Source: DASZTV01 sp035548125
GTDB lineage: Bacteria; Actinomycetota; Actinomycetes; JAFAQI01
Assembly (NCBI GenBank): GCA_035548125.1
Contig: DASZTV010000104.1
Span: 8,531-72,530 of the forward strand
Direction of reading: 5' to 3'
Length of the DNA stretch: 64,000 nucleotides
The notes under the pieces are model-generated. The model made no database searches, was not told the origin of the DNA, and saw only the letters and a list, made by a program, of their open reading frames with translations. The translations under genes were made by a program, and so were the position numbers. Shown in pieces: positions 28,001 to 35,389 of this stretch (position 1 is the stretch's first letter; the number at the start of each line of letters is the position of its first letter).

Positions 28001-28796
28001 CGTCGACGACCTGGCGGTCTCCTTCGGCGGCGTACGCGCAGTCGACGGCGTCTCCTTCGCGCTCCACGACGGCGAGATCCTCGGCCTGATCGGCCCGAAC
28101 GGCGCAGGCAAGACCACGATCTTCGACCTGGTGAGCGGTTTCCTGCGGCCGAGTCGAGGACACGTCGAGTTCACCGGCCAGGACGTGACGACGCTCGGCC
28201 CGGACGGTCGCGGCCGGCTGGGACTCGGCCGGTCGTTCCAGGATGCCCGGATCTTCCCGAGCCTGTCCGTCGCGGAGAACATCGCCGCCTCGCTCGAGCG
28301 TCATCTCGAGGTACGCGACCACCTCGCGGCCGCACTCGGGATGCCGGACATCGCGGAGCTCGAGCGGCACATCGCATGGACCGTCAGCGACCTGGTCGAG
28401 CTGCTCTCCCTCGGCGCGTACCGAGACAAGCTGGTTCGCGAGCTCTCGACGGGGACCCGGCGGATGGTCGACATCGCGATGGCGCTCGCATACGACCCGA
28501 CCGTGCTGCTGCTCGACGAGCCGAGCAGCGGCATCGCGCAGCGCGAGACCGAAGCGCTCGGCCCGATGCTGGTGCGGATCCGCGACGAGGCGAACTGCTC
28601 ACTGCTCGTCATCGAGCACGACATGCCGTTGATCTGCGCGGTCAGCGATCGACTGCTCGCCTTGGAGCAAGGGCGCGTCATTGCCACCGGTACGCCGGAT
28701 GAGGTGCTGGGCGACCCTCGGGTCATCGCCAGCTACCTCGGCAGCAACGAGGCCACCCGCAACCGGTCCGGCGCGATGTCGGCGGCCGCCAAGTGA
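25041..28796 (+). CDS. Single-chain Liv-type ABC importer, second copy (LivH-LivM-LivF-LivG)
   Basis: A 1251-residue fusion with the same domain order as the gene at 4927. LivH-like (1-325; ILVYRAQRIINFAAASLGG), LivM-like (about 350-690; LTGWAGQVSLGQFGL), LivF-like ATPase (about 726-955; Walker A GTNGAGKST at 759, NLSGGEAQQ signature, LIIDELSLGLAP) and LivG-like ATPase (about 984-1238; Walker A GPNGAGKTT at 1018, GRSFQDARIFPSLSVAENI, LLLDEPSSGIAQRE). As in the first copy the LivG-like half has LSTGT in place of LSGGQ. It is coupled by 4-base overlaps to the binding protein before it and the ecto-protein after it. It would power uptake of an unidentified ligand. Confidence 0.9.
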   Translation: MRNPRVTRWLVRLLAVPAIAVGAELVFGWHSHRTVVGFLPVPNGVPFGNLVEGAIFGLLYALPAFGLILVYRAQRIINFAAASLGGGAAVCGLLVITAEHQPYLVGVAVVLVSGGVLGLVARRVLHRFSDKSRLVLTVATIGVGQLLLVLEAVLPSWFGSTVLGASQLQTPFSGMHFSIGKVVLSGDYLAIVVVAAAVTVGLGLFFRATRTGLGVRASADNADRAMLLGIPVRRMVVLVWVIAGVLSAASAFLKIAVVGQSLGADIDPALLLFPLAAAVIARFDDLPTALIAGIGLGILDRAAYYSTNNTNLPAALVLPIVLIALLGRGRVARAFDSGIGSFQTFAETRPVPLQLRRLPEVVWGGRGAKAAGLTLCVVGPYIVGSAKLGFLTQIVLSAIVALSLTLLTGWAGQVSLGQFGLAGVGAAVAGGLATRADADFFVTLVAAAVAGALIAALIGIPALRLPGLFLAVVTLAFSAVVALVLLDQRYFGWLLPKDGQTIERPVLFGRFDLTSDRAFYYLCLGILVLFIASSLKLRASRSGRIFVAQRDNVREAQALGVNAARTKIAAFALSGAMAAVGGALFAYQVGAVDQSTFPVQLSIDVFVFAVVGGIASPYGAVCGALFYQVLNFFGTSIFGFLDHLHLHSVVAFIDEIGLSSGVLLVLSFFPGGIASSGTVFIRDPFLRWVAKRHNIELPSLAADRAEAEHAAEAHRFHIDEPTEDALLVCRDLDVGYDSVQVLFGVDMHVRRGEVLALLGTNGAGKSTLLRAISGLTMPSAGSIVFDGRDITRISAVERARTGIGQVPGGKGIFPTVTVADHFRAARWIRTKEHVGAGDAAQEQVLEWFPNLRNRWDTLAGNLSGGEAQQLAVGMAFITRPKLLIIDELSLGLAPTIVEKLLDVVRQVNASGTTVVLVEQSVNVALTIAERAYFMEKGEVRFCGSTAELIERDDIVRSVFLAAATEDAKPQAKRTVVIDDRPPVEVLRVDDLAVSFGGVRAVDGVSFALHDGEILGLIGPNGAGKTTIFDLVSGFLRPSRGHVEFTGQDVTTLGPDGRGRLGLGRSFQDARIFPSLSVAENIAASLERHLEVRDHLAAALGMPDIAELERHIAWTVSDLVELLSLGAYRDKLVRELSTGTRRMVDIAMALAYDPTVLLLDEPSSGIAQRETEALGPMLVRIRDEANCSLLVIEHDMPLICAVSDRLLALEQGRVIATGTPDEVLGDPRVIASYLGSNEATRNRSGAMSAAAK

Positions 28797-29806
28797 GAGT
28801 TCTGGCGATCTCACTGGCGGCGTTCCTCGCCCCGGGTATCAGCGTCGCCGCAACCGCAGCGGACCACGTCTCCGCACCGCACGCCGCCACGGCCTCGGCG
28901 GCATCGGGTGGCACCGCACCGACGAAGGTCGCGTGGTTCGACGCGAGTCGGCCGACCGCTATCGCCCCGGCCGCACCGATGCCGGGAGTCGGGCCGAAGG
29001 ACGTCGTCGTCGAGGGCCTCACGATCAACACCGCCCTGCTCCCGATCTCCCTGCCGATCCCGACGATTCGCGAGGTCACCGCCTTCACCGCGCTGCAGTT
29101 CACGGTTCCTGACGGGAGCTCCGCGGGCGGCTTGACCCTGCACCTGACCGGCTTCAGCACGGCGGCCATCGACGGCAAGCTGCCGAGCGGCGTCACGCCG
29201 ATCGCCTGTCCGGCCACGTCCGGCTTCAAGGCCGGCGGTCAGCAGCCGCTCGACGCCGCGCCGAAGTACGACTGCTCGAAGCGGTCGACCGTGGGCCAGC
29301 TGAGCGGCGGCGGCAAGACCGTGACGTTCCCGGGCATCAGTCGGCTCGCCGACGGCAACCGGCTGTCCGTCGTGATCCTGCCCGGCAGCCTCGGGCTGGA
29401 ACGACTGGTGTTCTCCCCGCCCGGCAAAGGCACGCTGAGCCTGCTCGACTTCTCGACGCCACCCGACACCACCGCACCCCCGGTCACCGAGCCGAGCACC
29501 CCGGTGACGCCGGCTGGCGGTCATCCGTCAGGCGGCAGCGTCCCCTCGGTGCCGCTCCCACCCGCGGGCGGCGTACCCGGTCCCGCGGCGTCCCAGCCGG
29601 TGATCGCGCCGCCGACCCCGGCGATCGTCCGTGCCGCTCTCGACAAGCCCGATGACTACCGTGAGCGGATCAGCGCGCTCGGGATGCTCGTGGCGCTCGT
29701 CGTCGTCACCGCGTGGACCACCCTCACCGATCGCGGCAAGCGCACCGCGGAGATGGGCATCGGGCGGTTCCGCTCCCAACGCCTCGGCCCCCCGCCGACG
29801 ATCTGA
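28793..29806 (+). CDS. Secreted, C-terminally membrane-anchored protein of the second transporter cassette
   Basis: A 337-residue protein: signal peptide (MRVLAISLAAFLAPGISVAATA), a beta-rich ectodomain of about 180 residues with a cysteine pair (ACPATSG and YDCSKR), a Pro/Thr/Gly-rich stalk near 220-275, one transmembrane helix near 298-315 and a basic tail. The plan matches the protein at 1804 in the first cassette although sequence similarity is not obvious to the eye. GTG 28793 overlaps the transporter stop as GTGA and its own TGA overlaps the next ATG. No family is recognised. A role in ligand capture or cell-wall presentation for the transporter is inferred from position. Confidence 0.7.
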   Translation: MRVLAISLAAFLAPGISVAATAADHVSAPHAATASAASGGTAPTKVAWFDASRPTAIAPAAPMPGVGPKDVVVEGLTINTALLPISLPIPTIREVTAFTALQFTVPDGSSAGGLTLHLTGFSTAAIDGKLPSGVTPIACPATSGFKAGGQQPLDAAPKYDCSKRSTVGQLSGGGKTVTFPGISRLADGNRLSVVILPGSLGLERLVFSPPGKGTLSLLDFSTPPDTTAPPVTEPSTPVTPAGGHPSGGSVPSVPLPPAGGVPGPAASQPVIAPPTPAIVRAALDKPDDYRERISALGMLVALVVVTAWTTLTDRGKRTAEMGIGRFRSQRLGPPPTI

Positions 29807-30627
29807 TGGAGGTCGTACTGCTGGGGACCGGCAGCCCGCTCCCCGACCCGGACCGTGCCGGACCGTCGACCCTCGTCGTCGCCGGCGACACGCGCCTGCT
29901 GATCGATGCGGGACGCGGTGTGCTGATGCGCGCGGCGGCCGCGGGCGTGAGCGCCGCTGCGATCGATGCGGTGCTGCTCACCCACCTTCACAGCGACCAC
30001 CTCACCGACCTCAACGACGTGATCACCAGTCGATGGGTCACGAGCTTCACGCCCTCACCGTTGACGGTGGTCGGTCCTCCTGGCACCCGTGACGTGGTCG
30101 AGGGGATCCTGGCGATGCTCGGACCCGACATCGGCTACCGCCTGTCCCATCACGCGGATCTCACCTGGCAACCGCCGGTTGAGGTGCACGAGGTCTCCGA
30201 AGGGCTCTGCTTCTCCAATGACGAGGTGACGGTCGTCGCAGCGCCGACCGACCATCGCCCGGTGGAGCCGAGCATCGGCTTCCGGGTCGAGCACCGAGGC
30301 CGGTCGGTCGTCCTCGCGGGCGACACGGTGCCCTGTGAGACGCTCGACGCGCTGTGCGCCGGCACCGACGCCGTGGTCCATACGGCCATCCGCGCCGACA
30401 TCGTCGAGACGATCCCGATCCAGCGACTGAAGGACGTGACCGACTACCACTCGTCCGTGGAGCAGGCCGCGCAGACAGCCGCCCGCGCCGGTGCCACCAC
30501 GCTGATCCTCACCCACTACGTCCCGGCGCTGAACGCCGACAACGAGCCGGAGTGGAGGGAACGGGCCGCGGCTCACTTCTCCGGCAGGATCGAGCTCGGC
30601 GACGACCTGCATCGGGTGCAGGTCTGA
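29806..30627 (+). CDS. MBL-fold hydrolase, RNase Z/arylsulfatase-like group
   Basis: A 273-residue metallo-beta-lactamase protein starting with the RNase Z-type strand MEVVLLGTGSPLPDP. The metal motif is HLHSDH at about 62-67, with a ligand region LAGDTVPC near 168 and a late HY motif (LTHYVPAL). The RNase Z-like subgroup includes both tRNA 3-prime processing enzymes and arylsulfatases; the tRNA-binding exosite arm is not evident, so a small-molecule hydrolase is more likely. The ATG shares its A with the preceding TGA (TGATG), so the two genes are coupled. Its place in an operon with a sulfatase suggests ester hydrolysis. Confidence 0.8.
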   Translation: MEVVLLGTGSPLPDPDRAGPSTLVVAGDTRLLIDAGRGVLMRAAAAGVSAAAIDAVLLTHLHSDHLTDLNDVITSRWVTSFTPSPLTVVGPPGTRDVVEGILAMLGPDIGYRLSHHADLTWQPPVEVHEVSEGLCFSNDEVTVVAAPTDHRPVEPSIGFRVEHRGRSVVLAGDTVPCETLDALCAGTDAVVHTAIRADIVETIPIQRLKDVTDYHSSVEQAAQTAARAGATTLILTHYVPALNADNEPEWRERAAAHFSGRIELGDDLHRVQV

Positions 30628-30702
30628 TGGGCCCGCGGGCGAACAGGATGGTGGTCGGCATGACCGACTCCGGCTTCGGATGCCGGACGGGGTGGAGGAC
30701 GG

Positions 30703-31146
30703 ATGCCTAAGAAGTCGCGAACCATCTCCGCGTCACCGGCGAAGGTCTGGGCGGTCCTCGCCGACTTTCCCGCGATCGTCGCCTGGGCGCCCAACGTCGA
30801 CCACTCCTCGGCGGCGACGGAGGCTCGGGGCGGGATCGGCGCGGTACGACGGGTGCAGGTCGGCCGGATCACCCTGATGGAGACGATCGTGGACTGGCGA
30901 CCGAACCGGCTGCTGGCCTACACGGTCGAGGGGCTGCCTCCCGTGGCGGGAAACATCGTCACGACCTGGGAGCTCGATGCGCAGGAGGCCGGTAAGACCA
31001 AGACGACCGTGACCACGGTCGTGAGCTCGCGACCGAACCCGGTCAGTCGCTTCATCGGGCGCGCGTTGTCGCGACAGCTCGCCAAGGCGGCGAAACAGAT
31101 GCTCGACGGTGTGGCAGCGAAGGCAGAAGGGGGCGCGAAGAAGTGA
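30703..31146 (+). CDS. SRPBCC (START-like) small-ligand-binding protein
   Basis: A 147-residue protein of the SRPBCC/polyketide-cyclase-like fold: an N-terminal strand and helix (ISASPAKVWAVLADFPAIVAW is the fold's entry; conserved W and D), a central beta sheet (METIVDWRPNRLLAYTV) and a long C-terminal helix closing the cavity. Such proteins bind hydrophobic ligands or act as cyclases or thioesterases. ATG 30703 follows GGTGGAGGACGG. The 75-base gap before it is the only real gap in the operon; its stop overlaps the sulfatase-fusion start as GTGA. Confidence 0.82.
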   Translation: MPKKSRTISASPAKVWAVLADFPAIVAWAPNVDHSSAATEARGGIGAVRRVQVGRITLMETIVDWRPNRLLAYTVEGLPPVAGNIVTTWELDAQEAGKTKTTVTTVVSSRPNPVSRFIGRALSRQLAKAAKQMLDGVAAKAEGGAKK

Positions 31147-33740
31147 CGACCAAACCCGACGTCATCATCCTGATGACCGACGAGGAACGCGCGATCCCGC
31201 CATACGAGACCGACGAGCTGCGCGCCTGGCGGGACGAACACCTGGTCAGCACGAAGTGGTTCCGCGAGAACGCCGTCAGCTTCGAGCGCCACTACACCGG
31301 CTCGCTCGCTTGCGTCCCGAGCCGGCCGACGCTGTTCACCGGGCAGTACCCGGACCTGCACGGCGTCACCCAGACCGACGGCCTCGGCAAGATGGCCAAC
31401 GACTCCCGGATGCGCTGGTTGCCGAAGGGCGAGGTGCCCACCCTGGGCAACTGGTTCCGTGCGGCGGGTTACGACACTCATTACGACGGCAAGTGGCACA
31501 TCAGCCACGCCGACATCATCGACGCGGGCAAGCCGCTCGCGACGAACACCGACTCGGGGAAGGTCATCCCCGAAGCCGTCCAGCGCTACCTCGACGAGGA
31601 CCCGCTGGCGGCGTACGGCTTCTCGGGGTGGGTCGGGCCGGAGCCGCACGGCGCACGCCTCGCGGACTCCGGGTATCGCCGTGACCCGCTGATCGCCGAG
31701 CGGGTGATCGCGTGGCTCGCCGACCGGTACGACCGTCGCCGGGCAGGCGACGCGTCGGCGTTGCGGCCGTTCCTGCTGGTTGCGAGCTTCGTCAACCCGC
31801 ACGACATCGTGCTGTATCCGGCCTGGCGCGGCCGGCGCAGCCCGCTCAAGGCCTCCCCGATGGACCCGCCGAACGTGCCCGCGGCGCCGACCGCCGACGA
31901 GGACCTGTCGACCAAGCCGTCGGCGCAGGCCGCCTACCGCGCGGCGTACCCGTCGGGGTACGGCCCGCCGGCGGCGATCGAGCGGATCTACCGCAAGGGG
32001 GCGCAGGAGTACCGCAACCTCTACTACCGCCTGCACGCCGAGGTGGACCACCCGCTGGAGCGGGTCCGCCGGGCCATCGACGAGCAGATGACCGGCGAGA
32101 CCGTCGTCGTGCGAACGGCCGACCACGGCGACCTGCTCGGCGCGCACGGCGGCCTGCACCAGAAGTGGTTCAACCTCTACGACGAGGCAACCCGGATCCC
32201 GTTCTTCATCGCTCGGATCGGTGGCGAGCAGGCGACGACTGCGCGCACCGTCACCACGCCGACGTCGCATCTGGACCTGGTCCCGACGCTGCTCGCCGCC
32301 GCTGGCATCGACGAAACGACCGTCGGCAAACGGCTACGCAAGGACTTCAGCGAGGTGCACGAGCTGCCCGGCCGGAATCTGTTGCCGCTGGTCGACGGCG
32401 AACCGGAACCCGACGCGGCGAGCCGCGCCGTCTACCTGCTCACGCGCGACAACATGCTCGAGGGCGACTCAGGCGCCTCGGGCCTGGCACGCAGACTGCG
32501 CAAGACCGCCAACCCCCCGGTCCCGCTGCGGATCCAGGTTGCGGCGCACGCCGCATCCAACTTCGAGGGCGTCGTTGCGCGGGTCGACAGCAGCGAAGCC
32601 ACTCGTGGCGCGGGGCATCTGTGGAAGCTGGTTCGCACGTTCGACGATCCGGCGACCTGGACCAGCCCCGGCGTGGCCCACCTCGCCGCGAACGGCATCG
32701 GGGGCGCGGTCTATCGCCGCAACCCGCTGCCGGACGAGTGGGAGCTCTACGACCTCGACGACGACCCGATAGAGGCGGTCAACCGCGCGGCTGACGAGAA
32801 GTACCGCCAGGTCTTCGAGCACCTCAAACACCGCCTCAAGGAAGAGCGCGCCGCCAACGTTCCGGAGCGAAACCACCCGTGGCCGTACGTGGCCCGCAAC
32901 GCGACTCCGGCGATGAAGCGGCCGCCGCGGCCGGCGCGGATGATCCGACGGTTGGTCCGCGGCATCGGGATGCACCCAGAGCTCTCCGAGCCGGAGACGT
33001 TCGACCTACCTGGCCGCCGCGCGCTCGTCATCGGCACCAACCACGGCGTACTCGATGTGGGGAAGGCGACCGGCGTCTTCTCCTCGGAGCTGACCGTCCC
33101 GTACTACGCCTTCCTCGATGCCGGGATGGACGTCCATGTCGCGAGTCCTCGCGGGGGCGCCATTCCGGTCGACCCGATGTCGTTGAAGCCGGTCATCCGG
33201 TGTGCGGCTGACGACCGATTCCTCGCCGACGACACGTTGCGGCGCAAGGTCAACGAGTCGCTGGCCGTTGGTGACGTCTTCGTCGAGGACTACGACCTCG
33301 TCTACCTCGCCGGCGGGTGGGGTGCGGCCTTCGACTTCGCGACGTCGGAGGAGCTGGCGGACGCCGTCACGGCGGCCGCCGCGGCCAACCTGGTGATCGG
33401 CGGCATCTGCCACGGACCGCTCGGCCTGGTCAACGCGCTCGGCCCCAACGGCAAACCACTCGTGGAAGGCCGCAAGGTCAGCGCGGTGACCGACAAGCAG
33501 GTCCGGGAGCTCGGGATCTCCTCGACGCCGTACCACCCGGAGACCGAGCTGCGGAAGAAGGGGGCGGAGTTCGAGTCGGAGCACCGTTTCCGGGACCCGT
33601 TCGCGAACCACTGGGTGGTCGACGGTGCGCTCGTCACAGGCCAGAACCAGAACGCCGGGCCGATGGTCGCGCAGGAGATGCTGCGCCAGGTCGCCGCCCG
33701 TCACACCACGTCGGAGATCGAGAAGGAGCCCGTCGCATGA
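31143..33740 (+). CDS. Sulfatase fused to a DJ-1/PfpI (Hsp31-like) domain
   Basis: An 865-residue fusion. Residues 1-600 are an alkaline-phosphatase-superfamily sulfatase: formylglycine signature C57-V-P-S-R61, first metal motif TDEER with D13 then Glu14 where arylsulfatases have a second Asp, and late metal motif D327-H328 followed by GDLLGAHGG. The DE pair and C57 position recall the phosphonate monoester hydrolase/choline-sulfatase branch, so phosphate or phosphonate diesters are possible substrates. Residues about 620-855 are a DJ-1/PfpI domain with nucleophile Cys756 in GGICHGP and the ASPRGG motif, close to Hsp31-type proteins. The frame is continuous across the junction. It is coupled on both sides (GTGA and ATGA). 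No signal peptide is seen, so it is probably cytoplasmic. Confidence 0.88.
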   Translation: MTTKPDVIILMTDEERAIPPYETDELRAWRDEHLVSTKWFRENAVSFERHYTGSLACVPSRPTLFTGQYPDLHGVTQTDGLGKMANDSRMRWLPKGEVPTLGNWFRAAGYDTHYDGKWHISHADIIDAGKPLATNTDSGKVIPEAVQRYLDEDPLAAYGFSGWVGPEPHGARLADSGYRRDPLIAERVIAWLADRYDRRRAGDASALRPFLLVASFVNPHDIVLYPAWRGRRSPLKASPMDPPNVPAAPTADEDLSTKPSAQAAYRAAYPSGYGPPAAIERIYRKGAQEYRNLYYRLHAEVDHPLERVRRAIDEQMTGETVVVRTADHGDLLGAHGGLHQKWFNLYDEATRIPFFIARIGGEQATTARTVTTPTSHLDLVPTLLAAAGIDETTVGKRLRKDFSEVHELPGRNLLPLVDGEPEPDAASRAVYLLTRDNMLEGDSGASGLARRLRKTANPPVPLRIQVAAHAASNFEGVVARVDSSEATRGAGHLWKLVRTFDDPATWTSPGVAHLAANGIGGAVYRRNPLPDEWELYDLDDDPIEAVNRAADEKYRQVFEHLKHRLKEERAANVPERNHPWPYVARNATPAMKRPPRPARMIRRLVRGIGMHPELSEPETFDLPGRRALVIGTNHGVLDVGKATGVFSSELTVPYYAFLDAGMDVHVASPRGGAIPVDPMSLKPVIRCAADDRFLADDTLRRKVNESLAVGDVFVEDYDLVYLAGGWGAAFDFATSEELADAVTAAAAANLVIGGICHGPLGLVNALGPNGKPLVEGRKVSAVTDKQVRELGISSTPYHPETELRKKGAEFESEHRFRDPFANHWVVDGALVTGQNQNAGPMVAQEMLRQVAARHTTSEIEKEPVA

Positions 33741-34465
33741 CGCAGGCACACGCCCCACACGCGCGCTACGGCACGTTGAACCTGTCCTACATCTCCAGCT
33801 GGGCCGACATGCCCAAGGACGAGCCGATGTGGGCGCTCAACCTGATGCACTACCGGGAGAAGGCCGAGTATGCCGACGGCCGCGAGACCAACCTCACCGG
33901 GTGGGAGGCGGACAATCTCTACAGCCCGCTCGGGCCGCTCGCCGCTGTCGGCGCAGAGCTGGTCATCGTCGCGATCGTCGTCGACCAGCCGGCCGGCACC
34001 GACTACAAGTGGGACCGCGTCGCGATCGTGAAGTATCCATACCGCAATGCACTGGTCGAGATGAACATGAACCCGGAGTTCCAAGCGGCGCATGAGCACA
34101 AGGACGCCGGCATGAAGTTCACGATCGTCGCGGGAAGCTTCCCGCAGCCGGACAGCATCGACCGCTCACTCGCCGACACCGACACCACGCCGGAGTCCCT
34201 GATGCTGCTGCAGCTCGTCGCCGACGCGGACGCACCTGAGGTCGGCGTACCTGGTGCCCGCCGGATCGGCACCTTCGACATCGAGGACGTCTTCATCGGC
34301 GACGACCGCAAGTGGGCCGAGGCGCGCTGGGACCTGTTGCCGGCATCGGCGACCGCTGAGCAGGTACAGGAAGCCACCGCCGCCGCGCAGACCGACGGCG
34401 ACCGCTACGTGCTGCTGCTCAAGCCACAGCTCGGCGAGTTCCTGCGCGCAGTCGCGAACTCCTAA
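33737..34465 (+). CDS. Uncharacterised protein with dimeric alpha/beta-barrel features
   Basis: A 242-residue soluble protein. The central part (PMWALNLMHYREKAEYADG, then WDRVAIVKYPYRNALVEM and a conserved NPEF...H...AGM) matches the layout of the protein at 36102 (IVMMNLLRLK, FVSIMRYPSRRAFLEL, DPE...H...A). This suggests a DUF1330/ABM-like ferredoxin fold. A second, less clear half follows (FDIEDVFIGDDRKWAEARWDLLP). ATG 33737 overlaps the fusion gene stop as ATGA, making it the last gene of the operon. Enzyme or binding role is unknown. It converges with the dehalogenase gene, 5 bases away. Confidence 0.65.
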   Translation: MTQAHAPHARYGTLNLSYISSWADMPKDEPMWALNLMHYREKAEYADGRETNLTGWEADNLYSPLGPLAAVGAELVIVAIVVDQPAGTDYKWDRVAIVKYPYRNALVEMNMNPEFQAAHEHKDAGMKFTIVAGSFPQPDSIDRSLADTDTTPESLMLLQLVADADAPEVGVPGARRIGTFDIEDVFIGDDRKWAEARWDLLPASATAEQVQEATAAAQTDGDRYVLLLKPQLGEFLRAVANS

Positions 34466-34470
34466 ACCGG

Positions 34471-35373
34471 TTAGCTCGCGAAGTCCGCGAGGTAGCCCGC
34501 CAGCTCCGGGCCCTTGTCCTCCTGCAGGAAGTGACCGGCCGCCTCGATCGTGCGGTGCGGCTGACCTGCGGCGCCTGGCACCTTCTCGATGAACAGCCGG
34601 TCGCTGCCCTTCGTGACCGGGTCGCTGTCGCTGAACAGGCAGATCAGCGGCTTCTCCCACTTCGCGAAGACCTCCCACGCGGCCCGGTTCGCTGCAGACG
34701 CCGGGTCATCCGGCTCGATCGGGACGAGCGTCGGGAAGACGCGGGCACCGGCCTTGTAGGAGTCGTCGGGGAAGGGCGCGTTGTAGGCGGCCAGGACCTC
34801 GGGGGTCGGCGGGTTGACCACTGCGGAGCTGATGATGAACCCGACGTCGAAGTTCGGCGTCTCCTGCGAGAAACGACGCCAGTTGAGGAACGCTTCGGTG
34901 ATCCGCGTGTCACCCGTGGGCAGGCCGGTGTTGCCGACCGCGACCCGGGCGAAGTAGTCCGGGTTCTCGGCGACAACCCGAAGCCCGACCAGGCCGCCCC
35001 AGTCCTGGCCGAAGAACGTGGCGTCCTTGATGCCGATCTTGTCGATGAGAAGCTCCCGAACCCACTCGACGTGCCGCGCGTAGGTGTAGTCGTGGCGCTC
35101 CGTCGGCTTGTCCGAGCGACCGAATCCGACCAGGTCCGGCGCGATGCAGCGGAAACCGCGCTCTACCAGTACCGGGATCATCTTCCGGTAGAGAAAGCAC
35201 CACGACGGCTCGCCGTGCATCAACACGACGATCGGGCCGTCGGCCGGGCCCTCGTCGAGGTAGTGCATGCGCAGCGTGCCGCCATCGGCATCGTCGACGT
35301 CGGCGTAGTGCGGTTCGAACGGGTAGTCGGGAAGACCCTCGAACTGCTCATCGGGCGTACGCAGAACCTTCAC
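34471..35373 (-). CDS. Haloalkane dehalogenase-like alpha/beta hydrolase (HLD-I type)
   Basis: A 300-residue enzyme with the dehalogenase pattern. The oxyanion/halide region is HGEPSW at 53-58, the nucleophile motif GQDWGG places Asp124 and Trp125 at the same numbers as in DhlA, Trp165 in FLNWRRF is a likely second halide-binding residue, the acid is Asp249 or Asp251 in FSDSDP, and the base is His281 in AGHFLQ. HLD-I enzymes hydrolyse carbon-halogen bonds to alcohols, though close relatives act as epoxide hydrolases or esterases. The initial ATG is followed by the typical KVLRTPDEQFEGLPDYPF. The TetR gene upstream on the same strand ends 17 bases away, so they form one unit that the repressor likely controls. 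Confidence 0.87.
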   Translation of the reverse strand: MKVLRTPDEQFEGLPDYPFEPHYADVDDADGGTLRMHYLDEGPADGPIVVLMHGEPSWCFLYRKMIPVLVERGFRCIAPDLVGFGRSDKPTERHDYTYARHVEWVRELLIDKIGIKDATFFGQDWGGLVGLRVVAENPDYFARVAVGNTGLPTGDTRITEAFLNWRRFSQETPNFDVGFIISSAVVNPPTPEVLAAYNAPFPDDSYKAGARVFPTLVPIEPDDPASAANRAAWEVFAKWEKPLICLFSDSDPVTKGSDRLFIEKVPGAAGQPHRTIEAAGHFLQEDKGPELAGYLADFAS

Positions 35374-35389
35374 CGATATCCCCTTTCGA

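Noticed and set aside
25434..28370. A 978-codon open frame on the minus strand opposite the second fused transporter
   Set aside because: It is an antisense shadow of a GC-rich gene: composition is dominated by Arg/Glu/Asp/Gln/His without any motif, while the plus strand encodes clear permease and ATPase domains.
30627..30710. A 27-codon frame starting in a TGATG overlap after the MBL gene
   Set aside because: Too short, no recognisable features, and the following SRPBCC gene has its own Shine-Dalgarno sequence inside it.
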